Positions 32,937 to 45,320 of a DNA stretch of 64,000 nucleotides are shown here, piece by piece; position 1 is the stretch's first letter; each line of letters starts with the position of its first letter. This DNA comes from Dimorphilus gyrociliatus. Taxonomy: Eukaryota > Annelida > Polychaeta > Dinophilidae. Location: contig CAJFCJ010000009.1 in NCBI GenBank assembly GCA_904063045.1, positions 2,604,968 to 2,668,967 on the forward strand, in the 5' to 3' direction. A model generated the notes under the pieces. It did not search any database, was not told where the DNA came from, and saw only the letters and a program-made list of their open reading frames with translations. Position numbers and translations under genes: made by a program.

Positions 32937-34982
32937 TTAATAATTTTTACCATCGGGAAATTTTTCGGGTTGACGTAAGTTTCTATCTTCTATCCATTTT
33001 TCCCATAAAGATCTGACAAAGTCGGTGACCGTTATGGTATTTGTATTACAACCAATAAGTCTGAGTATAAAAATTCCATCTGGTCGTAGATAGTCGTTAC
33101 TGAATCTCTTAACATTTTCTTTATCGTCAGCTCCAGATTTAATTATTCCACCCAGTCTAAGGTGTTTACGGATGTAGCGTTGATTGTCAACGCTAGACGT
33201 TGTCCTTAAGATCCATTTGATTAGAGCTACTCCTTGAATAAGTACAAGGAAAATAATCCACCACCAGATAAAAAGGAAAAGTTTTTCATTGAATAAATTA
33301 ATAGGCAATACGCATTGAACGGTATATCTTTGAACGTTTCCCAATCTTCTTACCAAGAAATCGCACATAGTAACTCTCGGAAATCTCGGAGAGTTTGTCC
33401 AATCTTGGCCCAAAGAGAGCTCTTTTAAAACTTGCACACCGTACGCGTGAAACCTTGATCCCATAAAGACATCAAGGATAAACAGTTGTGCTAAAGCGTT
33501 TAAAATATAGAAAAACTTTGTAACCAAATAAAGGGACACAAGGTAAGTCCCCTGCCGTCTACCGCAGCACACGCATAATACAGATAGGCAGTTTTTTAAC
33601 GAAACTGTCAATTTACTACTAAGATAATCCTGAGCGTTAAGATAGCGATGCATTTGTTCCGTCATATGTTTTAATGTACTATCCCTGTTAGCAATCTTTT
33701 CTGTGTTTTGGAAGGATTCGGCTGATTCAACAATAGATTTGATATCAATACCCGATTTGTTGTTCAAGCTTCTCCAAATCAAGGTCGCTGAAAAAGATAA
33801 AAATTGACCTTTTCTATTGACTTAAGATTTTACTACTTACGAAGATAAAAGAATAGGGCCATCACTAAGAATATTATAGGTACCCACTGGTAATATGGGA
33901 TAATATTACGTTTTTCATGTTCATGGTGCTTTGGTATGTGATCATCAAATGGTAGGTAATAAGTATTTTTAATCCAACAATAACTGTTGGTGTATTCTTC
34001 CCAGCCGCCACTAAAATGAGCAGGTACCCAGCAATTAATAGGTTCGCCAACAAACTATAAGAAAGGAAAAGATAGTCATGTAATAAATATAAACATTCTT
34101 GGCTTATAATAACAATTGTAGAAGTGAAAAAGTAAATAAAAGAAAATCACGATCAATCAATATATTCCTCTAAGTTTATATATTTATTAAAGACCTCAAA
34201 TATAATTTTAAAAAAATAGAGAACCTGCCATTAAACAATACACATACTTTTCTCTTCTATTGGTAAAATAATACGCTATGTACTTAAAAAAAAGGGAATA
34301 ATTAATAATATTCAAATTACGAATGAAATAATACTACAGCTTCTCTACGTAGGTTTGGATAGGTATTTCTTTTTGTTTTATCATATGTAATGTAATGTTA
34401 TATCCTTGGGATTGATAGAAAGATATCTTTAATGCACAATATCTTCTTTTATATTGTACAACTTATTAATAAAGTAATCTTGATATTTGCCACCAATTAA
34501 TTTACATCAACTATTAAACAAATAAGTACACATACATACTGTACACACATAATTATAATTGATAAGACAAGTAGGCCTATTCTCAACAATAGGAAATATT
34601 ATCCCTGGCACTTTGAAAGATCTATTGTTTGGTAAAAATTTTTTATAACCTAAAAAAATTAAACTGTTGTTAAGAAAGTTTTTTCTCAGATCTTTTTAAT
34701 ACGTTCTTTACTAAATATTTTCCAATAGATAAATAATAGGCCTATATAAGGAAAAAAAAACAACTTGAACTTTTCAACTCGGAAGAACGCGTTGGTGGCT
34801 ATGTATACACAAAAAAAAAGTTGTCAAAAAAAAGCGTCATGTACCTGTTTAGCAGAAACAACTACGGCAAATACAACCAAAATAGCTGAGGTGAAACGAT
34901 GCGAAAGTCTATCAGCGCTAGTATCATCATTCCTTGACTTGGAGAGGGGAATTCCTCCTATTACCCCAATAATCTTATCCAT
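32937..34982 (-). CDS. Innexin gap-junction protein
   Basis: Three exons (34982-34845, 34054-33841, 33787-32937) give 1,203 nt and 400 residues, the usual innexin length. The family signature YQWVP is present in exon 2, just before the second membrane helix. The first extracellular loop has the expected VGEPINCW and YCWIKNTYY cysteines. Four membrane segments are evident: TSAILVVFAVVVSA, the VPIIFLVMALFFYL helix, YLVTKFFYILNALAQLFILD, and the helix around FIWWWIIFLVLIQGVAL. Innexins assemble into hexameric or octameric channels in the plasma membrane of protostomes and some other invertebrates, coupling cells electrically and metabolically. The cytoplasmic tail is short and basic. The first intron is 790 bp. 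The start (MDKIIGVIGGIP) fits the conserved innexin N-terminal helix. Confidence 0.95.
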
Positions 34983-36440
34983 GTTTCCAACAATCTGAAG
35001 AGTGGGAAAATAAAAAAATACTCGATATATTTCTTCTTTTCACGAAAAATTTTCTTCCAAATTCCTCATGAGAATGGAAGATAACAATAATAAACTTCAA
35101 TATTTTTAAAATATGCTCTAAACAATCAGAAAATGAAGATAAGGTACCTATCTAGCGGTTCGAAACAAAGCGATGTTCTTTCTGGCTAACACTTTTCCAA
35201 GGTATCCTTTTCCGCTCTGCTTTTAAATCCAAATTTTTTGGGACATATTACTACACGGAGCAGAAACCTGACTAACAGCATTGTGTGCGTGCATGACCCT
35301 TTTTTGACACCCAATACTTTGCTATAGTTAATACTAAAAATAAAAGATCTACAAGTATCTTAGTAATATAGCTAAAACTTTAAATATTTCTATAGAAAGC
35401 ATGAAATTTCAAGTAAAAAAGCTTTAATTATAGAGAAAAAAGGCACAAAATAAAGAATTAAATATTATTAAAATATTTATTTTTTAATTCAGTACATTCT
35501 ACTTGAATACTTCTGTTGTCCTAGTAAAAATAAAATACTTCAATTTTATATTAAACAAACTTATTTTACATTTTATTCAAAGTGTAAATTTGCTCTTGTT
35601 AAAGAGTAGAAAGGTCAATTTTATTATATAATAAGAGAGAGATAGAAATATCGGATGTTGTGCTTTTTATGTCTTAAATGAATAATATCTTCAGTTTTTA
35701 TAGTTATTTTTTTTTTCAAATAGTATTGTAACATTGTATATTAAATTAAGACTAAATAGGATGTAGATGATAGGGTTAAACCTACTTTTAAACTAATAAA
35801 TAATTTGCTATACTTATAGCAAATACACTTTGAACATTGTTGTTGTAAATAACGATTACCTGACAAAACAATTTGATTTTATATAATAAATTAGTAAAAT
35901 AAATAGATAGCTATATGTATTAGCTAATATATAATATTATTATATAAGTTAAACAACGGAATTGTACTCAGAATGAAAATAATCGGGGTGAGAGGGGGAA
36001 AATCGTTTTGATGGTGATATTTCCATGATTTTTTGTCACAATCTGAAAAATATATTTCTAAACCTTCATTATTCTGTAATTAAACTTTGCATGTTTGAAG
36101 TTTAATACTTTATCTGTTTGTATAGTAATTAAAATTAAAAGACGAATTAGGCGGGAAAACAAACTGAAAATTGTTCAAAATAGAACGATTTCCGTCTTTG
36201 CTTACTATGCGCATGCGCATATAAAAAATAACACTGTTTCGCCTAGAATAATAATATAAGTCAATCTAAGCTTATCATTGAGTTATTATTATTTGTTTGT
36301 TAACCTACGTCATCTATTTTTGTAAAATTCAAATTCAAGGTACCTTTTAGATTATTAATTTTTTGATTTAAATGTCTATTTTACTCGAATACTTATGAGC
36401 TATGTTTTCGTGATTCATACACAGTTTATCGTTCAACGCT
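34983..36440. other. Intergenic between innexin and PEN-2
   Basis: The stretch is AT-rich spacer with no exon. It holds a perfect NRF1-type site near 36208, 230 bp before the PEN-2 start. Confidence 0.5.
36208..36219. promoter_or_regulatory. NRF1-type palindrome
   Basis: TGCGCATGCGCA matches the consensus bound by nuclear respiratory factor 1 and is rare in such AT-rich DNA. It lies 222 bp upstream of the PEN-2 ATG and about 800 bp upstream of cox5a, a nuclear-encoded respiratory gene. Function is inferred. Confidence 0.55.
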
Positions 36441-36746
36441 ATGGATTTAGCTAAAGTAAGCAATGGAGAGAAGCTTAACATATGTAGGAAATATTTTTAT
36501 GGTGGATTTGGTCTTCTACCTGTATTATGGCTTGTCAATTTCGTATGGTTTTTTCGAGATGCATTTTTAAAAGAGACATTCCCTGAGCAAAAGAAACTCC
36601 GTCAGTACGTAACAATATCGGGAATCCTTGCACTTTTTGGTATAGGAATAGTGGTGGCATGGGCTATTGTCTATCAAAAATATCGACTCGATTGGGGCGA
36701 AGCTGGAGATAGATTATTATTTGTTATTCCTGTTGGGAAACCATAG
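36441..36746 (+). CDS. Gamma-secretase subunit PEN-2
   Basis: A single exon encodes 101 residues, the exact family length. It starts MDLAKVSNGEKLNICRKYF, matching the PEN-2 N-terminus, followed by GGFGLLPVLWLVNFVWFF and a second hydrophobic segment (~60-80). PEN-2 is a membrane subunit required for presenilin endoproteolysis and gamma-secretase activity on Notch, APP and other type I proteins. The C-terminus reads GDRLLFVIPVGKP where other animals have GDYLSF-like sequence, the motif linked to complex assembly, so two positions of that motif are changed. There is no intron. The upstream NRF1-type site could drive it. Confidence 0.93.
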   Translation: MDLAKVSNGEKLNICRKYFYGGFGLLPVLWLVNFVWFFRDAFLKETFPEQKKLRQYVTISGILALFGIGIVVAWAIVYQKYRLDWGEAGDRLLFVIPVGKP

Positions 36747-37029
36747 ATCTAATCTGGTTTATGATAAATTACAATCGAATTTTATAATATCAACCATGAT
36801 TTATATATATTATATATGTATATAATTATATATAATATTTATGATCAATGAAAGTCTGTCATATGTTTTTTTTTTTAGTCTTTAAATATATTTTCGAAAA
36901 TATTTGCAACTAATCAGGAAGTTACGGGCGGGACTATTATAGGTTGAAAAAGAAAACTGGTATAAGCAAGCAAAATTGCCATTCTCCTCCGCCATTTTGA
37001 ACTTAGAGGACAGAAAGGATTTTTGAATA

Positions 37030-38044
37030 ATGTTGAGAATTTTCACCTCCAGAGTAGCATCTGTTGTTGAGACAGCAGCGAGAGCCAATTTGAGTGCCAC
37101 ATCAATCGGTTAATTTTACTTTTTTCTATTGCTTCTGAATATACAAGCGTAAATAATTATTCGGTATGGGCGATATAGCAAGACAGTTGACATACGTTAT
37201 ACTAACCTCCAAAAACTCTATATTTATCTATTAATGAATTTTAATCATAATTGTAGAATGTAGATATCGCTATTGTAAGCTTAAAATATATCTGTTATCC
37301 ACTGAGAAAATTTGATGCAGGATTGCTTGGGCTTATCCTCGGTCCTCTTGATAATTTGCCCTTGTCATGATACATAATAATTTAGAATCACAGAATAATT
37401 TACTTTGAAAGAATACGCTAAACCACACAAATTGAAACGTTTAATGTTTTTATCAATATAGAAACTCGTGTAAAATATAGGCCTACGTAAATCCTTGGTT
37501 AACCTTCATAATTTTGTTATTATTGAAGTAGAATTATGGCTAGAAGCAAAGTTTATTTTGTATACAAGAACTATGTCCTAATTAAATGTTATATTGTTAT
37601 ATTTGCTACAGTCTCAAGACGCTGTATGTCGAAACATGTAGTCGAGTCTGAAGAAGAATTCGACGCCAGGTACGAAAGTTTCTTCAACCGTCCAGATATC
37701 GATGGATGGGAAGTGAGAAAAGCCATGAACGACATCCACGCCGACGATTTGGTCCCAGAACCCAAGATTGTTATTGCGGCCCTCAAAGCTTGTCGTAGAA
37801 TTAATGATTACGCTCTAGCCGTTCGTTATTTGGAAGCTATTAAGGTAAATTGTATGCTTTGTTTTATAGAGAATAATAATCTTTTTTGGTTTAGGACAAA
37901 ACTGGACCTAAACAAGGTGAAATTTGGCCATATATGCTGAAGGAATTACAACCAACCTTATCAGAATTGGGAATTTCCACCCCAGAAGAAATGGGCTATG
38001 ATAAACCGGAATTTGCATCCGAAAGTGTTTATGATATGCATTAA
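37030..38044 (+). CDS. Cytochrome c oxidase subunit 5A, mitochondrial
   Basis: Three exons (37030-37108, 37612-37844, 37895-38044) give 462 nt and 153 residues. Exon 1 and the start of exon 2 encode an Arg/Ser/Ala-rich, acid-poor presequence ([11 protein letters not shown], with VSRRCMS at the exon junction) suited to mitochondrial import. The mature domain follows, with [40 protein letters not shown] and the C-terminal [13 protein letters not shown], all characteristic of COX5A. The product is a nuclear-encoded subunit of respiratory complex IV on the matrix side of the inner membrane. A CCGCCATTTTG (YY1-like) motif lies about 35 bp before the start codon, near the presumed transcription start. 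The 503-bp first intron is the longest; no gene is seen in it. Confidence 0.93.
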
Positions 38045-38755
38045 GGAGAACATTTGTTGTAAAATCAAGACGATAGAAGTCAATTATAAATTAATTCCGG
38101 ACTAACTTTTTCATTCTTAAATAAAGCCGGCAATAGGTATGATAAAAATAAAGTGTGCTTGATAGAACCGGTTTGGAATACATTAAGCAAAAATTCGTTT
38201 ACAAAAGAAGAAAGTCATACTTTCATCGTAATTACTTTAGAGCGCATTTGAACTTTCTATAGTTCACCTCATATAATGAGATTTTCCTAAGTGCACAAAG
38301 ACACGATAAGAAACAAAAAGTATCCAAAAACAACTAAAATATATTGATTTCCGAACAGTTATTAACTAGTCATATATCATTTTGCAATAGAAACGCCTGA
38401 AAGCTTTGTAGCTTGAAAGGATAGGCGTTCTTTTAATTCAAAGTAAAATCGTTTTTATTTCCTTCATATCAACACCAAATAACTAATTATTATATAGTGT
38501 ATTTGACGGTGATATGTCGGGTTTTTTGACGTTTTATAATAGATATTCTATATTTAAAAGTATTAAAAAAAGAGATTTCATTAAAAGACAAAAGTACAAT
38601 TAACATATCTTCTCTTTATCTTTATTTATCGTTAATAACATGTTATTTTAACTGTACAAACACGAGGATGGATATACAGAGATGTGTACTTTCTTTCTAT
38701 CTCAATCTCGCTCTCTTTCTCTCTTTATCTTTGATAGGAAACAAAACGTCGCTCT
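38045..38755. other. Convergent 3' flanks of cox5a and the CCN gene
   Basis: The AT-rich stretch ends in a CT-rich tract (38697-38757). It probably contains both 3' UTRs. No exon was found. Confidence 0.5.
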
Positions 38756-41700
38756 CTAGCAAAATTGTTCTCTATGCCTTTTAGGTCTACAAGTACAACT
38801 ATTTAGCTTCATATATGGTTCTGAAAATCTCCTCTGATTCGGGCAACGAAATTCGACATCTATAACGTCAAAATCTTTTGGATAGCAACATTTCTTCTTT
38901 TTACAATTCGAACAGTAATTTAGTTTATATTTGACGGCACTCCGACATCCTTTGTACTCTAAATATTTGATTTCGTCACGAAACTTCCACGTAGCTGGAC
39001 ACTTTTCTTTTTTATTTTTCATATGTTCGTCTATTAAATGGCATGTTCTTATCATGCACAGTCTCTTCTCTTTTATTTTTGCGCAATTTTCATTATCATT
39101 CCGAACACGGAACGATATACCCATTCCACACGATTTTGTGCAGGGAGACCATACGGAAGTTACATTTGGACAGGGTACTCTCGACGGAGTTGGTTCAGGA
39201 TTTGACGGAGGATCCAAAATAAGTGGACAAACCCATTCTTTGCAACATTTATTACCAATATTAATAAGTAAAGGATTTCTACAGTGTCTAGAACGTGGTG
39301 CCCTTTCCTCATGAAGACACTTATTAACGCAAGTAACAACACCATTTTGACAGGTACACTTATACCGACAAGATTCACCATCGAATTTATCACCATCCTT
39401 ATAAAATACTCCATTGAAATTACACTTTTTTGCGTATTGACTTTTCACTGAAAAAGAGAGAAATAAAAACATCAATAAAATTCATTGAATAACTTAATTT
39501 GTAATTATCAAATAAAAGTCTCAACTATCTGCTTTCTGTTTTATAATTAATTCTAAACGCTTAAGATTTTCTCCTATTCTTTGTGCTCTATAAAGCTTCA
39601 GATAAATTGATTCTTTTCTTTTTTTTAAGGTTTTGCTTGTTAAATTATAAGAATAAATGACCTTATTCCATCCGACTGTTGTATAATAGCAAGATTCTTA
39701 GGGAATAATTATTAAATTAATGCATTAAATTAAAAAAATTGCAGAAAAATTACAGCAATTCCAGATTTTTTTTAATGGAGACCCTCTTTAGAGATTTATC
39801 TCTAATTGTTTTCTTATCGATTTTTTCACAATAATTCTTACTTTTAGATCAAGAAACGGAAAATAACAAAGTAATATACATCCACTCTATATTTTTAATA
39901 TAAAGAAACTGCAATGGAAAATTGCAGTATATATATATATATATATATATTTATTAAGGAGATATTTGATATGAAATTAGAAGCAGTCTTTCTGTCATAT
40001 TTAATTTCTAAGTTCAAAGGAATTTTATTACAGCTGCAATAAAAAAGGACAATAGATCGACATGTTTTTATTTTAGGGAGCGTCTATTAAGTAACCTTAT
40101 CATTCATCAGGTATGTGGTTGCGAGTCTATTTCAATACAAGCTCACTCTCTGTTGATTCTACGAATTTTCTCTTTCAATTAAGATGAAACACAAGAAACA
40201 GTCGTTTACAACTACGACTACTTCTATAAAGAACTGGAGAAAAGGATGTAAAAGTGTATCAAAGAGGTATATATAGAAGAAAAGGAAGAGAATTAGAAAA
40301 GGACGAAAGTAGAGAGATGGAGAGAAGGAATAAAAGTTTTCGTGATTTCCAGCAAAGAATAATCAAAGGTTGTTAATTTGTAAAGAGTAGAATTTCAATC
40401 ATGTGTCAACTTCAAAAGTTTTTGGACAGAGAGTTTAACAATTCTACCTTATCTATACGAGCTAAAAATAGCATTATTTTGAGGAGCATTTAGTCTTTAA
40501 GCTCCATTTTACTATTCATATTATCAATCGTTCTTTTATATTTGCTGGGTTACTTTCATCTCCTCTCTATCCTCTCTCTTTCTCTTCTTCGTAACTTATT
40601 TGCATGTATTTTGTAAAATTATAGCTAGTACAAGTTCTTTTTTATTGATTTTTCATGTTTATTCTTATTCTTTTGTTTCCCTTTAATTCTTGTAATTTTT
40701 TCAATTTATAAAAATTCCGTTTACATCCGCAAACAATAGTCCTATATGTCAACTCACCTTTGCACCTTCCTCTAACCTCTCTCCTCTCTTCATTATCGCA
40801 ATACAAGTGTTTCTCTTCATCGCAGACGTGTTTGTAATCGCAGTAATCTCCGTACTGTCGGGCGCAAACTTGACAACATCCGCAACCATCTTTCACCTTT
40901 CGTATACCGTCCATACATTTTTCGACCTGACATTCGTCGCATTTACTGTATTTTGTACATCTTCCTGCCTCCTGTAATCGATAAAGAGTAAGTAGTTTAA
41001 AGAAACATCCACGAGACAAAGCTTTTTTTCATTAAATAATAATTTGAAAAGAGTAACACCAATCATAAAAAGTTCGGTGGAAAACCTTTAGGGATGGAAA
41101 AATGTTCCCCTAATTGTTTCTTTGGGATAAACTATGAGAATATTGTAAGAATTTCTTATGGCCTCTATGAATTCTATAAATAGATTTATGGGCGGGATAA
41201 AGAAGGGTAGGGAAGAATGAGGGATGGTGATTAGTTGGATTTTTTTCCTGTTTAGACATGTCATGTTTGTGTTCATCATTAGTCATTGTCGCCGGATGAC
41301 TGGCTGGCAACATAAAAAGAAAATTTGAAAAATCGCTACTGGAAACGCTTATTCGTGCGTCTATTTTCCGTTGTGTATTAGCCAGAGTATCTATGAATAT
41401 TATGTGTATATATATATTAGTTCTATGTATACCATATTATAACTGTATTGAGTTTGTCAACCCCTATTTCCCAACTGCTTCTTCGTTCTATTTATTTCCA
41501 TCGTTAATGCCTCGCACAATTTAAGGAAACGCCCTTCAAAAATTTTTCATCAGGGAAAGACGCTATCGTTCCTCCCCTCCTTGCTTCCTTGTCTCTATCT
41601 AATATTTTATATTCTTGTCTATCTTTCTCTGCTTTTATTATTTTTCTTATAGGAAATTTTGTCACCAAACCAGGACAGTGGGATGGGAAAAGAGTGAAAA

Positions 41701-43250
41701 GTTCTTTTTTTACGAAAATCATAGTTTGTTTACTCTGCGAGTAGCGTCTATAATTTCGAAATATAATAGGCCTATAGATATTCTATATTCCAAGTCGTTC
41801 TCCCCTAGCTTAATGTGAGTAAATATACCATAAAACTGCTTTCGTGAGAGAAACGAATTTATTATCAATTTGGTAGCGGCAAAGATAGGTCATAATCATT
41901 GTTATTTACACCATTTATAATTCATTTTTAATAAATATATAGTATACTGAATATATCTAGGCGTCAATGTTGACATACATAGATATCATAGTCGCTTAGA
42001 CGCCTATTTATAGCCTATTGTATATAGTATACCTACAAACAATTTGTAAATAGTATTAGACTAATATGTATTGTATATAGGAAAAGGATAAATAAAGGAA
42101 AAATTTCGTGCATATGCAAATTGTATAAATATTAATGGGTTCATATCTAATTCTTATCAATTATTAAGAAAACAAATAAGTTGAGAAGAGGAATAGATAC
42201 CGTTGATCGACTAGAGAGAACAGAAAAAAGGGAGGAAGAGGGAGGGACGAAGGGAGGGATTTTTTGAAGTCCGATAGACGGCAACATATTATTTCACGGT
42301 TGGCAAATCCTAATGGACTTTTGCCGCTTGTTGTCTTAATTGAAAATCTTCAATTTATATACACATAGCAACTGCTATTTATAGATATCAAAAAGTTGGA
42401 AGCTAGAACAAGCAAAAGGGTAGCCTTGGATGTCTGCAGCCTGGAGTAGGGGTGATATTTGCTATTGCGTCGTAAAATGCAGCAATTTACCGAGTAAATG
42501 ATACTCTAGTGAGAAGAAAAGGAAAACGGCAAAGGAAAGAAAAGAGATAGGATTTTTTTCCCCTTTCTTACTCCTTTTTATGCAATGCATCGATTCGGTC
42601 GCTACGAATTAAACGACTAGTCGCTTAATTGTTTTAGCCAAAGGGGGGTATAGAAATAGTAAAGGGTATATAGTAGCCATTTGAAAGGGCGTTAAAGATT
42701 CTTTCATCTTGTACCAAAATTAAGCTGCTATTTATAATCTACATTATTCATTCTTTACTTTTACATTAAACAATCGGTTTTTAGAAATCTTTCGAGCTTT
42801 GGAGGTCAGCCTGTAAGACTAGTTTTTTAAAGAATTGGGTTAGTAGGCAGCACAATTATACGACTAATACTGGAACTTTAGCGTGATGTATGGAAATAAA
42901 CGGTATAGCCTAATCAAAATGCAGGGCGAAAATCGCTTGTGAAGTGGCGCGAATTAGTCTGCGCTGACCAACGCGGACTTAGTTCATGAATACGAAAAGA
43001 GTACAGTTGTTTGTCCATAAATCGATAGGAAACCCCCTCCCCACTTCTCCCTACTTTTCTTAGTTTTTCCATCCTTATGTCACCTATTTGTCCATTTACC
43101 TATACAATTAATCAGAATCAAAGACTCTCCTCTAATTAGGATCTACAGATTTACATCAAGGAAACAAACTGTTACGATAAAAGAGAAAAAAAAGTGTTAA
43201 CCATCTCTCATTTATCTCAATCATTATCTTTTACAACTTGATTTCTTTCT

Positions 43251-43301
<51 letters not shown>

Positions 43302-44473
43302 CTACTACACTGTTATCATTCTCGCCTTTTTCCCTAGCTATTTTATTTCTTATTAATGGACTGGGATGGAATAGAAATTCAATAAAATCATAAAATTTAC
43401 AAAGGAAATTGTTTAATACGTATTAGACAACTCTATTTAGTACGGGGGAAAGAAATTACATTTATTACATCTATATCATATATTTATGAGGTAGGTCTAT
43501 TCTTTAGGCCTAGTACCCATATACGTATTATTTTAATTGTATAAACCCATAGCTCCCGCTCATGCCTTCCTCTCTTTCTCTCTCTCTCTCTCTCTTTCCC
43601 TCTGTTTTCCTTCTAAATTCCTATACATACAGATAGAGCAAACTGCTGTTATTTTTTCCCCGAGTTGTAAAAGATATTAAGCAAAGGGAAAAAGTTGATT
43701 GAACTGATTATTTTCCTATGAACAGAAGAATAACTTCGATAAAAAGTTCCAAGTTTGCGGGGGGTAACGCTTAATTATAAATCGTAGTGTGGTTTGTGGT
43801 ATTTAAACAGGCTTTTCTTTAATTTAAAGACTTTACTTTTACTTTATAAAAAAAAAACTATTAGTCTAAATTCTCTTTCTTTCGCTTCGAAAAAACATTC
43901 ACAAGTCTTCTGCTTCTATATGTTATTTTTAGGTAAGAGACGCCCTTTTGCATGCCTCTTTCCAAACTAAGAGAAGTGCGGAATTAGGCGTCAACCTCGT
44001 ACAAGATAATAACACGCTGATCACGTGATTTCCTATATCCTTTAAGTCACGTAATTTTTAAATTATTTTTTTTTGTGTATCTTTAACGGAAACTGACAAA
44101 AGAAAGTAATCGTCTTTTTTCTCCTTAATTACACAATAAAACCCTTTAATAACGTATTAAGTTTCTTATTCATCCATTGTTCTTTATTTGTAACGCACGA
44201 AGCGTAACTCTGCCCTCGTTCCTCATTTTTCCTCATTTTCATTTTAACTATCTTCCAATACCGAGTTACCGAGATTGTTAAGCTAACAAACCGGCTTATA
44301 AGTCGTTTGTCAACGTCGACAACGGTGTAAAAAAATAATACTTTTATGTGACCTATTATTGGTGTATATCAATACGTCGACGCTTCTAGTTAGTTTTTAA
44401 TAAATTAATTTTCAATGTTTACGGCAAAGTTAATTAATATTGATAAATTAAAAAAGAGAAGAGTATAGGGAAA

Positions 44474-44506
<33 letters not shown>

Positions 44507-45320
44507 AAAAGAATGAGATAGTACAGGATAAACCAAGTTAAACGATGAAATAGTTAAATAGGAGAATAAACGCAATGAGAGTTTGTTTACATAAAGATAG
44601 AATTTGATAATGGCGTTACTTTATTAGTTCGAATTAGACGTATATAAAAAAAAAGAGGTAAAACCAAAAGTGTATAAATAACATATATCTGTTTAATACT
44701 ATTAGCTAATATGTCAAAGTATGAAGTAAAGGTTTACTTGGCTATGAAAAATTCGGAAATAACCATATTTACCTAAAGGGAAAGAAACGGAATAAGTTAA
44801 TATCACAAGCAGATGCGTAATATCATTCGATAGTAATGCATATATAAGTTTTTCATAGAACACACTCTTCATCTTTGAGTACTTGTCGCAATTATGAAAT
44901 ATGTTTTCAAGTCTATTTATATACAGTATATACAGTATAATCTACTAGCTGAATAGCTTTATATTTGTACCAGAAACCTCTTTAATTGATCAATAATGAT
45001 ATTAACTATTTATAAACTCCTACTCTCTAATTCTCCTTTACCGTTTTGTTTGTTAATTATTTACAAACCTCGCTTGGATTGTGATGAGATCTCTTTGACA
45101 AACTTCTCACTTTCGGTAAACTTTTGTGGAGTAGACGCATTTTCATAAATTCACAATGGTAACAAGGAGCGTGTAGATCGGCTCCGATCTCCATCTCCAT
45201 GAGGAAGAGACCCAACAGCGAAAACTTGATAAATTCCATAAAGAAAAGGGGATCTTGATAACTCGATGTGAGAAAGAAAAAAGCAAGAGATAGAAAACGC
45301 TTCTGGCCACGCTCAAACAA
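38756..45320 (-). CDS. CCN family matricellular protein
   Basis: Exons from the 5' end are 45320-45069, 40971-40758 and 39447-38756. From the first in-frame ATG the product is 385 residues; from the next ATG at 45239 it is 358. All four CCN modules are present: IGFBP (GCGCCQVCARQYGDYC), von Willebrand C (GVFYKDGDKF, KYKC-type Cys, CCKEWVCP), thrombospondin type 1 (SVWSPCTKSCGMG) and C-terminal cystine knot (CRSAVKYKLNYCSNC, ending SCTCRPKRHREQFC). CCN proteins are secreted regulators that bind integrins, proteoglycans and growth factors. Each start offers a hydrophobic stretch (FLSLAFFFL or FSLLGLFLM), so the signal peptide start is uncertain, and a Lys/Arg-rich segment precedes the IGFBP module. 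The 4.1-kb intron 1 (40972-45068) is the largest in the window and may hold regulatory DNA. Confidence 0.9.
39928..39950. repeat. (TA)n microsatellite in CCN intron 2
   Basis: About eleven TA units inside the intron between the IGFBP and VWC exons. Confidence 0.9.
43259..43303. repeat. (TC)n(TG)n compound microsatellite
   Basis: Sixteen TC units run into five TG units. Confidence 0.95.
44474..44506. repeat. (GA)n microsatellite
   Basis: A purine GA tract on the + strand within CCN intron 1. Confidence 0.95.

Larger units (their letters stand above)
40972..45068 (-). other. Large intron 1 of the CCN gene
   Basis: No exon was identified. The intron holds CT/TC microsatellites at 43259-43303 and about 43577-43596, a GA repeat at 44474-44506, a TCACGTGA E-box at 44021-44028, a GC-richer patch around 42930-42985, and a short inverted repeat at 41958-42006. 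Confidence 0.55.

Noticed and set aside
34765-34998. + strand frame of 77 codons
   Set aside because: It is antisense to the first coding exon of the innexin.
37536-37940. COX5A starting at 37536 without a first exon
   Set aside because: The N-terminus would be intron sequence; splicing from 37108 to 37612 gives a mitochondrial presequence and keeps frame.
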